This document shows positions 33,018 to 40,091 of a stretch of 64,000 nucleotides of DNA, piece by piece. Both the position numbers and the translations under genes were made by a program. This DNA comes from Flavobacterium fryxellicola (lineage in GTDB: Bacteria > Bacteroidota > Bacteroidia > Flavobacteriales > Flavobacteriaceae). Where the stretch lies: assembly GCF_900143245.1 (NCBI RefSeq), contig NZ_FRDK01000002.1, positions 248,001 through 312,000 of the forward strand. Direction: 5' to 3'. The first letter of the stretch is position 1. Each line of letters begins with the position of its first letter. The notes beneath the pieces are model-generated. The model was not told the DNA's origin. It saw only the letters and a program-made list of their open reading frames with translations, and ran no database searches.

Positions 33018-34037
33018 ATGCAAAAATACTTTTTAAAATCAGCCAAAATAGCTTTAGTTCTTGTATACTTAGTCATTTTTGCAGGTGCATTTGTGCGACT
33101 CACAGGTTCTGGAATGGGATGTCCTGATTGGCCAAAATGCTTTGGATATTACATTCCACCAACAGAACAAAAAGAATTACTGTTTACTGCTGGCAAAGAA
33201 TATGATAAAGGTCAAGTGATCATTAAAGAAGAATCGCTACTAGTTGCTAAAACTGATTTTACCTCCAAGCCAACTTTTGACGCATCCAAATGGGAAAAAT
33301 ATACCAAACACGATTACGCCATCTTCAATCCCTTGCATACCTGGGTAGAGTATATCAATCGTTTATTAGGCGCATTAGCTGGAATCGCATGTATCATCAC
33401 TTTTATTTTATCTTTTGGCTATTGGGCAGCAAATAAAAAACTCATCTTACTTACTTTTTTGGTTTGTATTTTGATGGGATTTCAAGCGTGGTTAGGCAAA
33501 ACAGTGGTGGATTCTGATTTAAGTCCTTTTAAAATAACTACTCACATGCTGGCGGCTTTGTTAATCGTAGCCTTTCAATTAATTGTTATTTACACAGTAC
33601 AAAAAAATAGAAAACAAATTATTTTTAATACCAAATTCAACTTTATTCTAGTTCTCTCTTTGGTTCTTACACTGATCCAAATCGTATTGGGAACAGATGT
33701 CCGAGAACAAGTCGATATCATAGCAAAAACTGGTGCACCAGAAATTATGTGGCTTCAAAATCCTACGATCATATTTTATATTCACCGTTCTTTTTCAATA
33801 ATAGTATTACTAACAAATTTGTATTTATTTTTACTAAACAGCAAGTTAGGTTTAGGCTTTTCGAAAATAAAATGGGTAATGGTAATACTATTGATAGAGA
33901 TTCTTTCTGGAATAGCAATGTACTATTTTTATTTCCCATTTGGCACCCAAACCATACATATCGTATTAGCAACAATCTTATTTGGTGTACAATTTTATAC
34001 TGTTTTAGAATCTAATTCGAAGAAAATTGCCTTATAA
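33018..34037 (+). CDS. ctaA: COX15/CtaA family haem A synthase
   Basis: Integral membrane oxygenase converting haem O to haem A for aa3-type oxidases. It has 339 residues and about eight helices. The conserved first helix and loop FAGAFVRLTGSGMGCPDWPKC are present, as are the haem-ligand histidines in NPLHTWVEYINRLLGALAG, ITTHMLAALLIVA, IHRSFSIIVLL and QTIHIVLATI. No other haem-A or cox genes are nearby. Confidence 0.93.
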   Translation: MQKYFLKSAKIALVLVYLVIFAGAFVRLTGSGMGCPDWPKCFGYYIPPTEQKELLFTAGKEYDKGQVIIKEESLLVAKTDFTSKPTFDASKWEKYTKHDYAIFNPLHTWVEYINRLLGALAGIACIITFILSFGYWAANKKLILLTFLVCILMGFQAWLGKTVVDSDLSPFKITTHMLAALLIVAFQLIVIYTVQKNRKQIIFNTKFNFILVLSLVLTLIQIVLGTDVREQVDIIAKTGAPEIMWLQNPTIIFYIHRSFSIIVLLTNLYLFLLNSKLGLGFSKIKWVMVILLIEILSGIAMYYFYFPFGTQTIHIVLATILFGVQFYTVLESNSKKIAL

Positions 34038-34093
34038 AAAATTTTCACCGTTGACTATATTGTCACATTTACCTTTGTTTACGAACTATTAAA

Positions 34094-34867
34094 ATGTCAA
34101 AACTAGCTGCTCAAGATAAATTTTTAGATTTATCAGACTATGGAAGAACCTTCGGGAACTTTCTAGCCAATCAATTAAAAAATACCCGCTTTACACCCAT
34201 ACATGTTACGTTACTTTTTGGTGTTTCAGGTTTATTTGCTATCTACAGCATTCTTGACGGATCGTATTTTTGGGCTGGATTTTTTATCGTTTTAAAATCA
34301 GGAATCGATGCTGCTGATGGCGAATTAGCACGGATAAAAAACACACCATCTTACACAGGAAGGTATCTTGATAGCGTTTTCGATATAATTCTTAATTTTC
34401 TATTTTTGATGGCGATTTGTTATGTCTCAAAAACGAGTATCTGGCTGACAATTTTAGCCTTTATCGGCATCCAATTGCAGGGAACATTATACAATTATTA
34501 CTATGTGATTTTAAGAAACAAATCGGTTGGCGGAGATACAACTAGTAAAATTTTTGAATACAAATCCCCTCGTGCTTTACCTGGAGAAACTCAAAAATCT
34601 GTTAATATCTTATTCTTTGTTTACACAATCGTTTACGGTCTATTTGACAAAATAATTCACACATTAGACAAAGATGCGTACAAAGTAAAAACCTTTCCTA
34701 ACTGGTTTATGACCGTAGTCAGTATTTATGGATTGGGCTTTCAATTACTCATTATAGCTGTCATGCTGTCTCTCAATTTAATAGAATACATCATCCCGTT
34801 TTTTATAATCTATACCGTTTTAATTTTTGTGATAATTGGGATTAGAAAGGCGTGTTTTAAGGTCTAA
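34094..34867 (+). CDS. CDP-alcohol phosphatidyltransferase family protein
   Basis: A 257-residue membrane enzyme that joins a CDP-activated alcohol to an acceptor alcohol in phospholipid or polar-lipid synthesis. The full family signature is present from D72: DAADGELARI, then G-R-Y-L-D and S-V-F-D (D-x2-D-G-x2-A-R-x8/9-G-x3-D-x3-D). About five to six membrane segments follow. A promoter with TAccTTTG at 34070-34077 (TTG at 34051, 16 bp) lies just upstream. The exact alcohol is not determinable. Confidence 0.9.
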   Translation: MSKLAAQDKFLDLSDYGRTFGNFLANQLKNTRFTPIHVTLLFGVSGLFAIYSILDGSYFWAGFFIVLKSGIDAADGELARIKNTPSYTGRYLDSVFDIILNFLFLMAICYVSKTSIWLTILAFIGIQLQGTLYNYYYVILRNKSVGGDTTSKIFEYKSPRALPGETQKSVNILFFVYTIVYGLFDKIIHTLDKDAYKVKTFPNWFMTVVSIYGLGFQLLIIAVMLSLNLIEYIIPFFIIYTVLIFVIIGIRKACFKV

Positions 34868-35105
34868 AACCATTATAGATGTAATCTATACTAATAACTT
34901 AATACACGCATTACCATACCTTTAAACTAAACCACTTTAACATTTACTACAACCGTAGTTGCAACAAATTTGAGTAGTACAATTTAAAATAAGAAAACGT
35001 ATTCTATAGGAATTATGAAATAGTTCAATAGAATTATATAACATTTTTAGCCTTTAAATTAACGAAATTTGTAAAGAACAAATAGTAATTTAAAACTTAG
35101 ATATT

Positions 35106-35288
35106 ATGCCAAATTCAAAAGAGATTGAAGGAAACTGGAATGAGTTGAAAGGAAAACTGAAACAAAAATTTGCTGATTTGACGGACGATGATTTACTTTA
35201 TGATGAAGGTAAAGAAGATGAAATGTGGGGTAAATTACAGCAAAAATTAGGTAAGACAGAAAAAGAAATTAAATCATTATTTGATTAA
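35106..35288 (+). CDS. CsbD family stress protein
   Basis: A 60-residue hydrophilic protein starting [20 protein letters not shown], followed by [18 protein letters not shown] and a second amphipathic helix. This is the CsbD fold (Pfam CsbD), associated with general stress responses in other bacteria; its molecular role is unknown. It is monocistronic, 238 bp after the preceding gene, and closed by a strong terminator. Confidence 0.92.
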   Translation: MPNSKEIEGNWNELKGKLKQKFADLTDDDLLYDEGKEDEMWGKLQQKLGKTEKEIKSLFD

Positions 35289-35310
35289 TTTTTAATTCCT
35301 AAACGGACTT

Positions 35311-35384
35311 AAAACTGTTTCAATTGTTAGATTCAAAAATTTCCTTTTGGGGCATTTTGACTTTCAATTGAAACAGTTTTTTTT
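35311..35384. terminator. Long-loop terminator after csbD, shared with the LytTR gene
   Basis: Perfect 16-bp inverted repeat AAAACTGTTTCAATTG (35311-35326) and CAATTGAAACAGTTTT (35365-35380) with a 38-nt spacer, then a T-run. The convergent LytTR regulator ends 12 bp beyond it. Confidence 0.8.
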
Positions 35385-35395
35385 ATGTTGTAAAA

Positions 35396-36178
35396 CTATC
35401 CAATCCACGTCTTAAAATCGGATACTTTTTCTCTACTCACAATCACTTCTTCCTCTTTATACGAAGGCAAAATAACTTTCAAACGAGAGTTGCTGTACAC
35501 GACAATTTCTTTGATTGCTTTCAGCGGAATTATAAATTTTCTACTGATCCGAAAGAAATCTGCGGGATCTAATTCCTGCTCTAAAAGTTCCAAAGTACAT
35601 TCGATTAAATAATTCCTTTTGTCAAAAGTATGCAAATAGGTTCCTTTATTTTCACTAAAAAAACATTCAATTTCATCAATGGAAATCACTTTCAAATGTT
35701 GGCCTATTTTTACCGTAAACCGTTTTTTATAATTTTTATCAAACGGATTGGTCAGCATCCTTTTGATTTGCTCAAAATCGATTCCAAGGCTTTGAGGTTG
35801 TAATTCTTGCTTTGGCAAAAGCGACTTGAATTTAGCAACAGCAACTTCGAGATCATCTTCGTCAATGGGTTTCAAAAGATAATCGATGCTATTCAATTTG
35901 AAAGCACGAAGCGCATATTCATCATAAGCTGTTGTAAAGATTACGGCGCTTTTTATGGCACACTTAGCGGATATGAAGTATTCAAATATTTCAAATGATA
36001 AACCATCGGACAATTGAATGTCTAGAAAAATTAAATCTGGATGCGAATTTGTAGAAAACCACTCAATAGCTTCCTCGACTGAATGCAGCATCACTCCCAC
36101 CTTAATATCTAGCTTTTCCAGTTTTCGTTGAAGCAATCGCGCTGCGGGTTTTTCGTCTTCGATTATAATTGTTGTCAT
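35396..36178 (-). CDS. LytTR family response regulator
   Basis: A 260-residue two-component regulator. The receiver domain (residues 1-120) has acidic residues E7/D8, phosphoacceptor D53 (FLDIQLSDG), TTAYDEYALRAF and KPID. The LytTR DNA-binding domain (about 150-255) includes FFSENKGTYLHTFD and FFRISRKFIIPLKAI. LytTR proteins bind paired direct repeats. Such repeats occur upstream of the TPR gene (39445-39475) and the TonB receptor (42314-42344) in this window. It is the last gene of the minus-strand run with the 2TM genes and the histidine kinase, so the kinase is its probable partner. Confidence 0.93.
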   Translation of the reverse strand: MTTIIIEDEKPAARLLQRKLEKLDIKVGVMLHSVEEAIEWFSTNSHPDLIFLDIQLSDGLSFEIFEYFISAKCAIKSAVIFTTAYDEYALRAFKLNSIDYLLKPIDEDDLEVAVAKFKSLLPKQELQPQSLGIDFEQIKRMLTNPFDKNYKKRFTVKIGQHLKVISIDEIECFFSENKGTYLHTFDKRNYLIECTLELLEQELDPADFFRISRKFIIPLKAIKEIVVYSNSRLKVILPSYKEEEVIVSREKVSDFKTWIG

Positions 36179-36234
36179 TTTTTAAAATTAAGTTTATACA
36201 AAAAATTAGAGAACTAGATATTAAACACTTGCTC

Positions 36235-36570
36235 TTATTCCCATTTCTCTTTTTTTTCTTTCTCCATCAACTCTTTAATTTTTTTTTCTTCCCATTTTTT
36301 TCCAAAAAATATATTTCCTCCAAAAACAGATACGCCATGAACCAGTAATCCTATTCCCCAAAAAAATGCAGTAAAGAAGTTCTCGATTTTAAAATAACTT
36401 TCTTCTGGCGCCAAATCATTGCTATTTAGAAAAAATATTAAAATATTAACCACTACGTAAATCATTAAATGAGTATAAAAACCTTTCAATTTTTTCACTC
36501 TCCGTCGTGCTACTGCGTATTTATCTTCGGGTTGATGGCTGTCAGAGTCCATCTTATAGGTACTTCTCAT
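36235..36570 (-). CDS. 2TM domain protein (third stand-alone copy)
   Basis: A 111-residue small membrane protein with the 2TM domain. An N-terminal basic stretch (YAVARRRVKKLKGFYTHLMIY) leads into two hydrophobic helices, with the second around FFWGIGLLVHGVSVFGGNIFFG. The end is a very charged tail (WEEKKIKELMEKEKKEKWE). Its function is unknown. It lies 56 bp before the LytTR gene and 73 bp after the second copy. The start could also be MDSDSHQ at 36552. Confidence 0.88.
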   Translation of the reverse strand: MRSTYKMDSDSHQPEDKYAVARRRVKKLKGFYTHLMIYVVVNILIFFLNSNDLAPEESYFKIENFFTAFFWGIGLLVHGVSVFGGNIFFGKKWEEKKIKELMEKEKKEKWE

Positions 36571-36643
36571 CTTGTTTGCTTTTTATGAAATAAATTAGGC
36601 TTTACTGGTTCAAAAAATCTAATTTCAAAATTAGTACTTGGGA

Positions 36644-36958
36644 TTACTCCTCCTTGATATTTTTGTCTTTTTCAATTAATTCTCGAATCTTTCGCTCTTC
36701 CCAATCTTTGTTAAAAATTAAATGCCCACCAAAAACAGATACTCCATGTGCAATTAATCCAATTCCCCAAAAAAATACTGTGTTCCAAGTTTGCCAACGC
36801 CAAAAATTTTCCACTCCAACTTCAGATTTATTAAACGATAAAATAAGTAAAAAAGAATTTACGAGTACATACACTACTACATGAACATAAAATCCTTTCA
36901 TTCGTTTTACTTTTTTGTAAGCCAAATCATAGCGAATATCTGGATTATAATTCCCCAT
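36644..36958 (-). CDS. 2TM domain protein (second stand-alone copy)
   Basis: A 104-residue paralogue of its neighbours: DLAYKKVKRMKGFYVHVVVY, first helix, then FFWGIGLIAHGVSVFGGHLIF, and WEERKIRELIEKD at the end. The start MGNYNPD at 36958 is chosen by comparison with the paralogues; an in-frame ATG at 36997 would add 13 residues. It is 55 bp after the first stand-alone copy if this start is used, 16 bp otherwise. Confidence 0.88.
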   Translation of the reverse strand: MGNYNPDIRYDLAYKKVKRMKGFYVHVVVYVLVNSFLLILSFNKSEVGVENFWRWQTWNTVFFWGIGLIAHGVSVFGGHLIFNKDWEERKIRELIEKDKNIKEE

Positions 36959-37013
36959 TTCACTCTCCTTTAGCAACTGTCTTTTTAAGCGTTCCATGTT
37001 GATTTTGTTTTAA

Positions 37014-37313
37014 TTATTCCCAATTTCCTTTACTCTCCTTATCCATCAACTCTTTAATCTTTTGCTCTTCCCAATCTTTACCTAGGAAAGGCATGTAGTT
37101 GAACACTTTCATCCCATGAATGATTACTCCAATTCCCCAACCCAATAACGGCCAATAAAACCATAAGTGATTAGGAGATGTTACAAGATTGATTACGAGT
37201 AATACTAAATTAAAGACAATATATGAACTCAAATTTCCATAAAATCCTTTTATTTCTTCAATTTGTTTTTTCGCCTTAAAATAACGCTCTTCGTTTTGAT
37301 AGGTATTTCCCAT
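37014..37313 (-). CDS. 2TM domain protein (first stand-alone copy)
   Basis: A 99-residue two-helix membrane protein starting MGNTYQNEERYFKAKKQIEE, with GFYGNLSSYIVFNLVLLVINL as first helix and WPLLGWGIGVIIHGMKVF leading the second. The tail ends WEEQKIKELMDKESKGNWE. The start at 37313 is set by alignment with the other copies. It lies 19 bp after the histidine kinase gene. It is most similar to the 2TM domain fused to that kinase. Confidence 0.88.
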   Translation of the reverse strand: MGNTYQNEERYFKAKKQIEEIKGFYGNLSSYIVFNLVLLVINLVTSPNHLWFYWPLLGWGIGVIIHGMKVFNYMPFLGKDWEEQKIKELMDKESKGNWE

Positions 37314-37332
37314 AATTTTTTTATTTACAGAA

Positions 37333-38667
37333 TTAATTCCAGTTTTGGCTCTGATCCTCTTTTCGCAGTATTTCCTGAATTTTCCTTTCTTCCCAATTCG
37401 AACTGTATCCAAAAACTTTCAATCCATGCATGATCAATCCAAAACCCCATCCACCGGCAGAAAACCAAAACCATTGAAATTGTGGCGAATACGTTAGGTT
37501 TATAAATATCAAAAAAGGAATGACACAACAGTACGAAATCAGGTTTCCGTAAAATCCTTTTAGTTCTTCTACTCTTTTTTTTGCTCTAAAATAAGCATTG
37601 TTTTCGCTATAATTTTTTGTCGTTTCCATAACCGAAATCTGTTTTGTCAGAATGGGTATTTTTACAGTAAATGTATTCTCGTTTTGAGAAATTAACACTT
37701 TCCTTTTAGTGATGATCCCATAGCGATTGATGATATTTTGCAACCCTACGCCTTGACGATCCTGCAAAACTTCTTTCTTTTGATAATCATTTTGAACGGC
37801 CAAATAATCTCCTTCAACATAAATCCGAATATGCAATGGTCTTTGCTCACTGACCACATTATGCTTCACCGTGTTCTCTAGTAAAAGCTGCAAGGAGAGC
37901 GGAACCACTTTAGCTTCTGTACTTATAACTGCTGTTGGTAATTCATAGAATAAGCTATTTTCAAAACGCATTTTCAATAAATTCATATACGTTTTGGCGA
38001 AAGCCAACTCCTCAGCAACACTCACTAATTCTTTGTCTTTTTGTTCTAAAACATAACGATAAATTTTAGACAACGAGGTTGTAAACCGCTGTGCATTTTC
38101 CGGATTTTCTTCGATCAGGGAACTCAGCACATTCAAGCTATTAAAAAGGAAATGAGGATCAATTTGATTTTTTAAACTTTCAAATTTTGCGTTGGCCGTT
38201 CCTGCAATGATTTTCTGTTCTTTAACTTTGTTTTCGTTATACGCTTTATAAAAATAGATGGCATGTATTGCTAGAGTAACAAAAAAAGTAATAATAATTG
38301 GTACAAGATAGTTCTCTGGTTTTTCGTTTTTGAGAAACTTTTGCAGACTTTGGTTGTTATACACTACTTCTTCAAACAAGTGCAATAAAAAAATTACCAT
38401 TAAAGACAAGACAACCGAGCCCGCGAAACCAACAAATAATCTCATTTTTGAAAAACGATCAACAAAGAGAGCATCCAATTTCATAAAAAACAGTGAATTG
38501 GTGCCATACAACGTAAGCGTATATAAAGCCGTAAAGAAAAACTGGATTAGCAATCTTTTGCCAAAATGGATTTCACCATCCATAATCAGATTGATAATTT
38601 GCATTACTACAAAAACAACCAGAGTTAGTTTTAGTGCCTTTTGTAGTTGTTGGAATAGTAGATTCAT
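37333..38667 (-). CDS. LytS-like sensor histidine kinase with C-terminal 2TM domain
   Basis: A 444-residue membrane kinase. Four hydrophobic helices (residues ~15-150) precede the His_kinase domain with QIDPHFLFNSLNVLSSLIEE, phosphoacceptor H172. An ATPase domain follows (LLLENTVKHNVVS, GVGLQNIINRYG). After IPILTKQISV an in-frame M347 opens a complete 2TM domain (AYFRAKKRVEELKGFYGN, WGFGLIMHGLKVFG). It could have arisen by loss of a stop codon between two genes, or the 2TM part may also be translated separately from 37629. It is 55 bp downstream of the TPR gene and probably co-transcribed with it. LytS-type kinases pair with LytTR regulators, present in the same cluster. Confidence 0.92.
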   Translation of the reverse strand: MNLLFQQLQKALKLTLVVFVVMQIINLIMDGEIHFGKRLLIQFFFTALYTLTLYGTNSLFFMKLDALFVDRFSKMRLFVGFAGSVVLSLMVIFLLHLFEEVVYNNQSLQKFLKNEKPENYLVPIIITFFVTLAIHAIYFYKAYNENKVKEQKIIAGTANAKFESLKNQIDPHFLFNSLNVLSSLIEENPENAQRFTTSLSKIYRYVLEQKDKELVSVAEELAFAKTYMNLLKMRFENSLFYELPTAVISTEAKVVPLSLQLLLENTVKHNVVSEQRPLHIRIYVEGDYLAVQNDYQKKEVLQDRQGVGLQNIINRYGIITKRKVLISQNENTFTVKIPILTKQISVMETTKNYSENNAYFRAKKRVEELKGFYGNLISYCCVIPFLIFINLTYSPQFQWFWFSAGGWGFGLIMHGLKVFGYSSNWEERKIQEILRKEDQSQNWN

Positions 38668-38722
38668 TTGTATCCTTTTTGATGTCGTTTATATTGTTTA
38701 AACCAGTTTAGAACCTCAGGTT

Positions 38723-39343
38723 TTATTTGCAATTTTTCTGTGCTTCGATGGCTCTTTCTAAACCCCATTTTGGAGAGAAAGGTGTTTCTGGTTTAAAAGT
38801 AGCAAAAAGTCCAATAGCTTTTTCAATTTGAGCGCACATTGGTTTGGTATCGGTTCCCCAAAATTGCGCTCCACCAATTTCAAACTCCGCTTTTCCAAAA
38901 ACTACTCTTGGATTTTCTGGCGCAATTGCCTGCGCTTTTCTATACAATTCCATCACGGTTCCTGATAATTTTTGTCCATTTGTCATTGGGTCAAAAGCAA
39001 TCCAAGCAGTGTGAATCATAGCTTGCATCACCAATAATTCGGCATTATTTGGATTTTTATCCATTTCTATATCCAGTGATTTTTGTGCTCTTGAAAGCAA
39101 TAAATTCATTTGATCTTTGTCTTTTGTTTTAAAAGCAGTAGTTGTATTTATTAATGCAACATAATAATTAGGCAACCAACTTGTTTTTTCGGCAGCTGCA
39201 ATTCGTTCGAATAGATCTGAAGCTTCCGTGTTTTTTCCTTCGCCCCATAACTGGAAGGCTTTTCCCATTCCTTGCTCAAATTGCCCCTGAGCGGATACTA
39301 AACTGCAGATGAAAAATACGATTGTGGTGATAATTTTGGTCAT
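38723..39343 (-). CDS. Exported TPR-like protein
   Basis: A 206-residue protein with an N-terminal signal peptide (MTKIITTIVFFICSLVSAQG, cut after SAQ). The helical repeat region resembles TPRs: FQLWGEGKNTEASDLFERIAA, NPNNAELLVMQAMIHTAWI, MELYRKAQAIAPENPRVVFGKAEF. No enzyme motif is visible. Its promoter region contains a -7 box TActTTTG (minus strand, 39405-39412) and the LytTR-type direct repeats at 39445-39475. As first gene before the kinase, 2TM and LytTR genes, it is likely part of an autoregulated operon (inference). Confidence 0.8.
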   Translation of the reverse strand: MTKIITTIVFFICSLVSAQGQFEQGMGKAFQLWGEGKNTEASDLFERIAAAEKTSWLPNYYVALINTTTAFKTKDKDQMNLLLSRAQKSLDIEMDKNPNNAELLVMQAMIHTAWIAFDPMTNGQKLSGTVMELYRKAQAIAPENPRVVFGKAEFEIGGAQFWGTDTKPMCAQIEKAIGLFATFKPETPFSPKWGLERAIEAQKNCK

Positions 39344-39404
39344 GATTTCTTGTTTTTAAATGGTTATTTTTTTTGATGATTGAAACGTTGTGTTATTTAT
39401 ACTT

Positions 39405-39475
39405 CAAAAGTATCTCGGTTTTCATTGGATTAAAATTTATAAATACTGAACTGTCAATTTTGATGGATGAGTTGT
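39405..39475 (-). promoter_or_regulatory. TPR-gene promoter with putative LytTR-binding direct repeats
   Basis: On the minus strand, ACAACTCATC (39466-39475) and ACAGTTCAGT (39445-39454) are 21 bp apart start to start. The -7 box TActTTTG lies at 39405-39412; the proximal repeat centre is 44.5 nt upstream of its G. The repeats resemble the AgrA-type LytTR half-site ACAGTTNAG. The same pair occurs at the TonB receptor gene. Confidence 0.65.
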
Positions 39476-39521
39476 ATTCTGATTAGAAATTAATTTGTAA
39501 TTTTGATAAAAACACTTGAGG

Positions 39522-39764
39522 ATGAGTACTGCTGAATTAAAATTAAAATTATTCCGTGAAATCGATAATCTGGAAAAAACCAAATTAGAGGAAGTTTACG
39601 GGCTATTATTAAATTTCATAAACGCTGAGAAAATTAGCAATGAATGGGACACAATGCCACAAGCGAAACAACAAGGACTACTAGATGCAATTGAGGAATT
39701 GAATTCAAATGATGGTCTTGCTCATCAATCAGTTTTGGATAAGTACAAAACAAGGTATGCATAA
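39522..39764 (+). CDS. Antitoxin of a second RelE/ParE-type pair
   Basis: An 80-residue acidic protein (MSTAELKLKLFREIDNLEKTKLEEVYGLL...), typical of Bacteroidota antitoxins of this layout. Translation starts at 39522 just after a -7 box TAatTTTG at 39498-39505 (TTG at 39472-39474, 23 bp). Its stop overlaps the toxin start (ATGCATAA). The antitoxin promoter's TTG lies within the distal LytTR-type repeat of the divergent TPR promoter. Confidence 0.8.
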   Translation: MSTAELKLKLFREIDNLEKTKLEEVYGLLLNFINAEKISNEWDTMPQAKQQGLLDAIEELNSNDGLAHQSVLDKYKTRYA

Positions 39765-40053
39765 ATCTATCAAGTGGTCATCATTTGCAGATAAAGATCT
39801 AGCTAAACTGTTAGAATATCTTGATTCAAAATGGAATAAATCAGTTTGTTTAAAATTTATTAATCATTTAGATTCTTGTATCACTTTGATCCAACAAAAC
39901 CCTAAGCAATTCCCAGTTATCAATAATGAATTACAAATAAGAAAGTGTGTGATCACAAAACAAAATTCACTTTATTATAGAGAAACTGATACTAGAATTG
40001 AGATTTTACGATTATACGATACGCGTCAAAACCCTGAAAATTTATTATTTTAA
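39757..40053 (+). CDS. RelE/ParE-type toxin
   Basis: A 98-residue basic protein beginning MHKSIKWSSFADKDLAKLLEYL and ending with the ParE-like strands ITKQNSLYYRETDTRIEILRLYDTRQNPE. The R-x-E-I-L-x-L-x-D-x-R-x-x-P pattern at the C-terminus is characteristic of the RelE/ParE superfamily. The start at 39757 overlaps the antitoxin stop by 8 nt; the longer frame to 39709 lies inside the antitoxin. It is convergent with the TonB receptor gene. Confidence 0.87.
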   Translation: MHKSIKWSSFADKDLAKLLEYLDSKWNKSVCLKFINHLDSCITLIQQNPKQFPVINNELQIRKCVITKQNSLYYRETDTRIEILRLYDTRQNPENLLF

Positions 40054-40091
40054 AGTAATTTTCAATCGTTAAAATAGGCAACTTAAATCCA

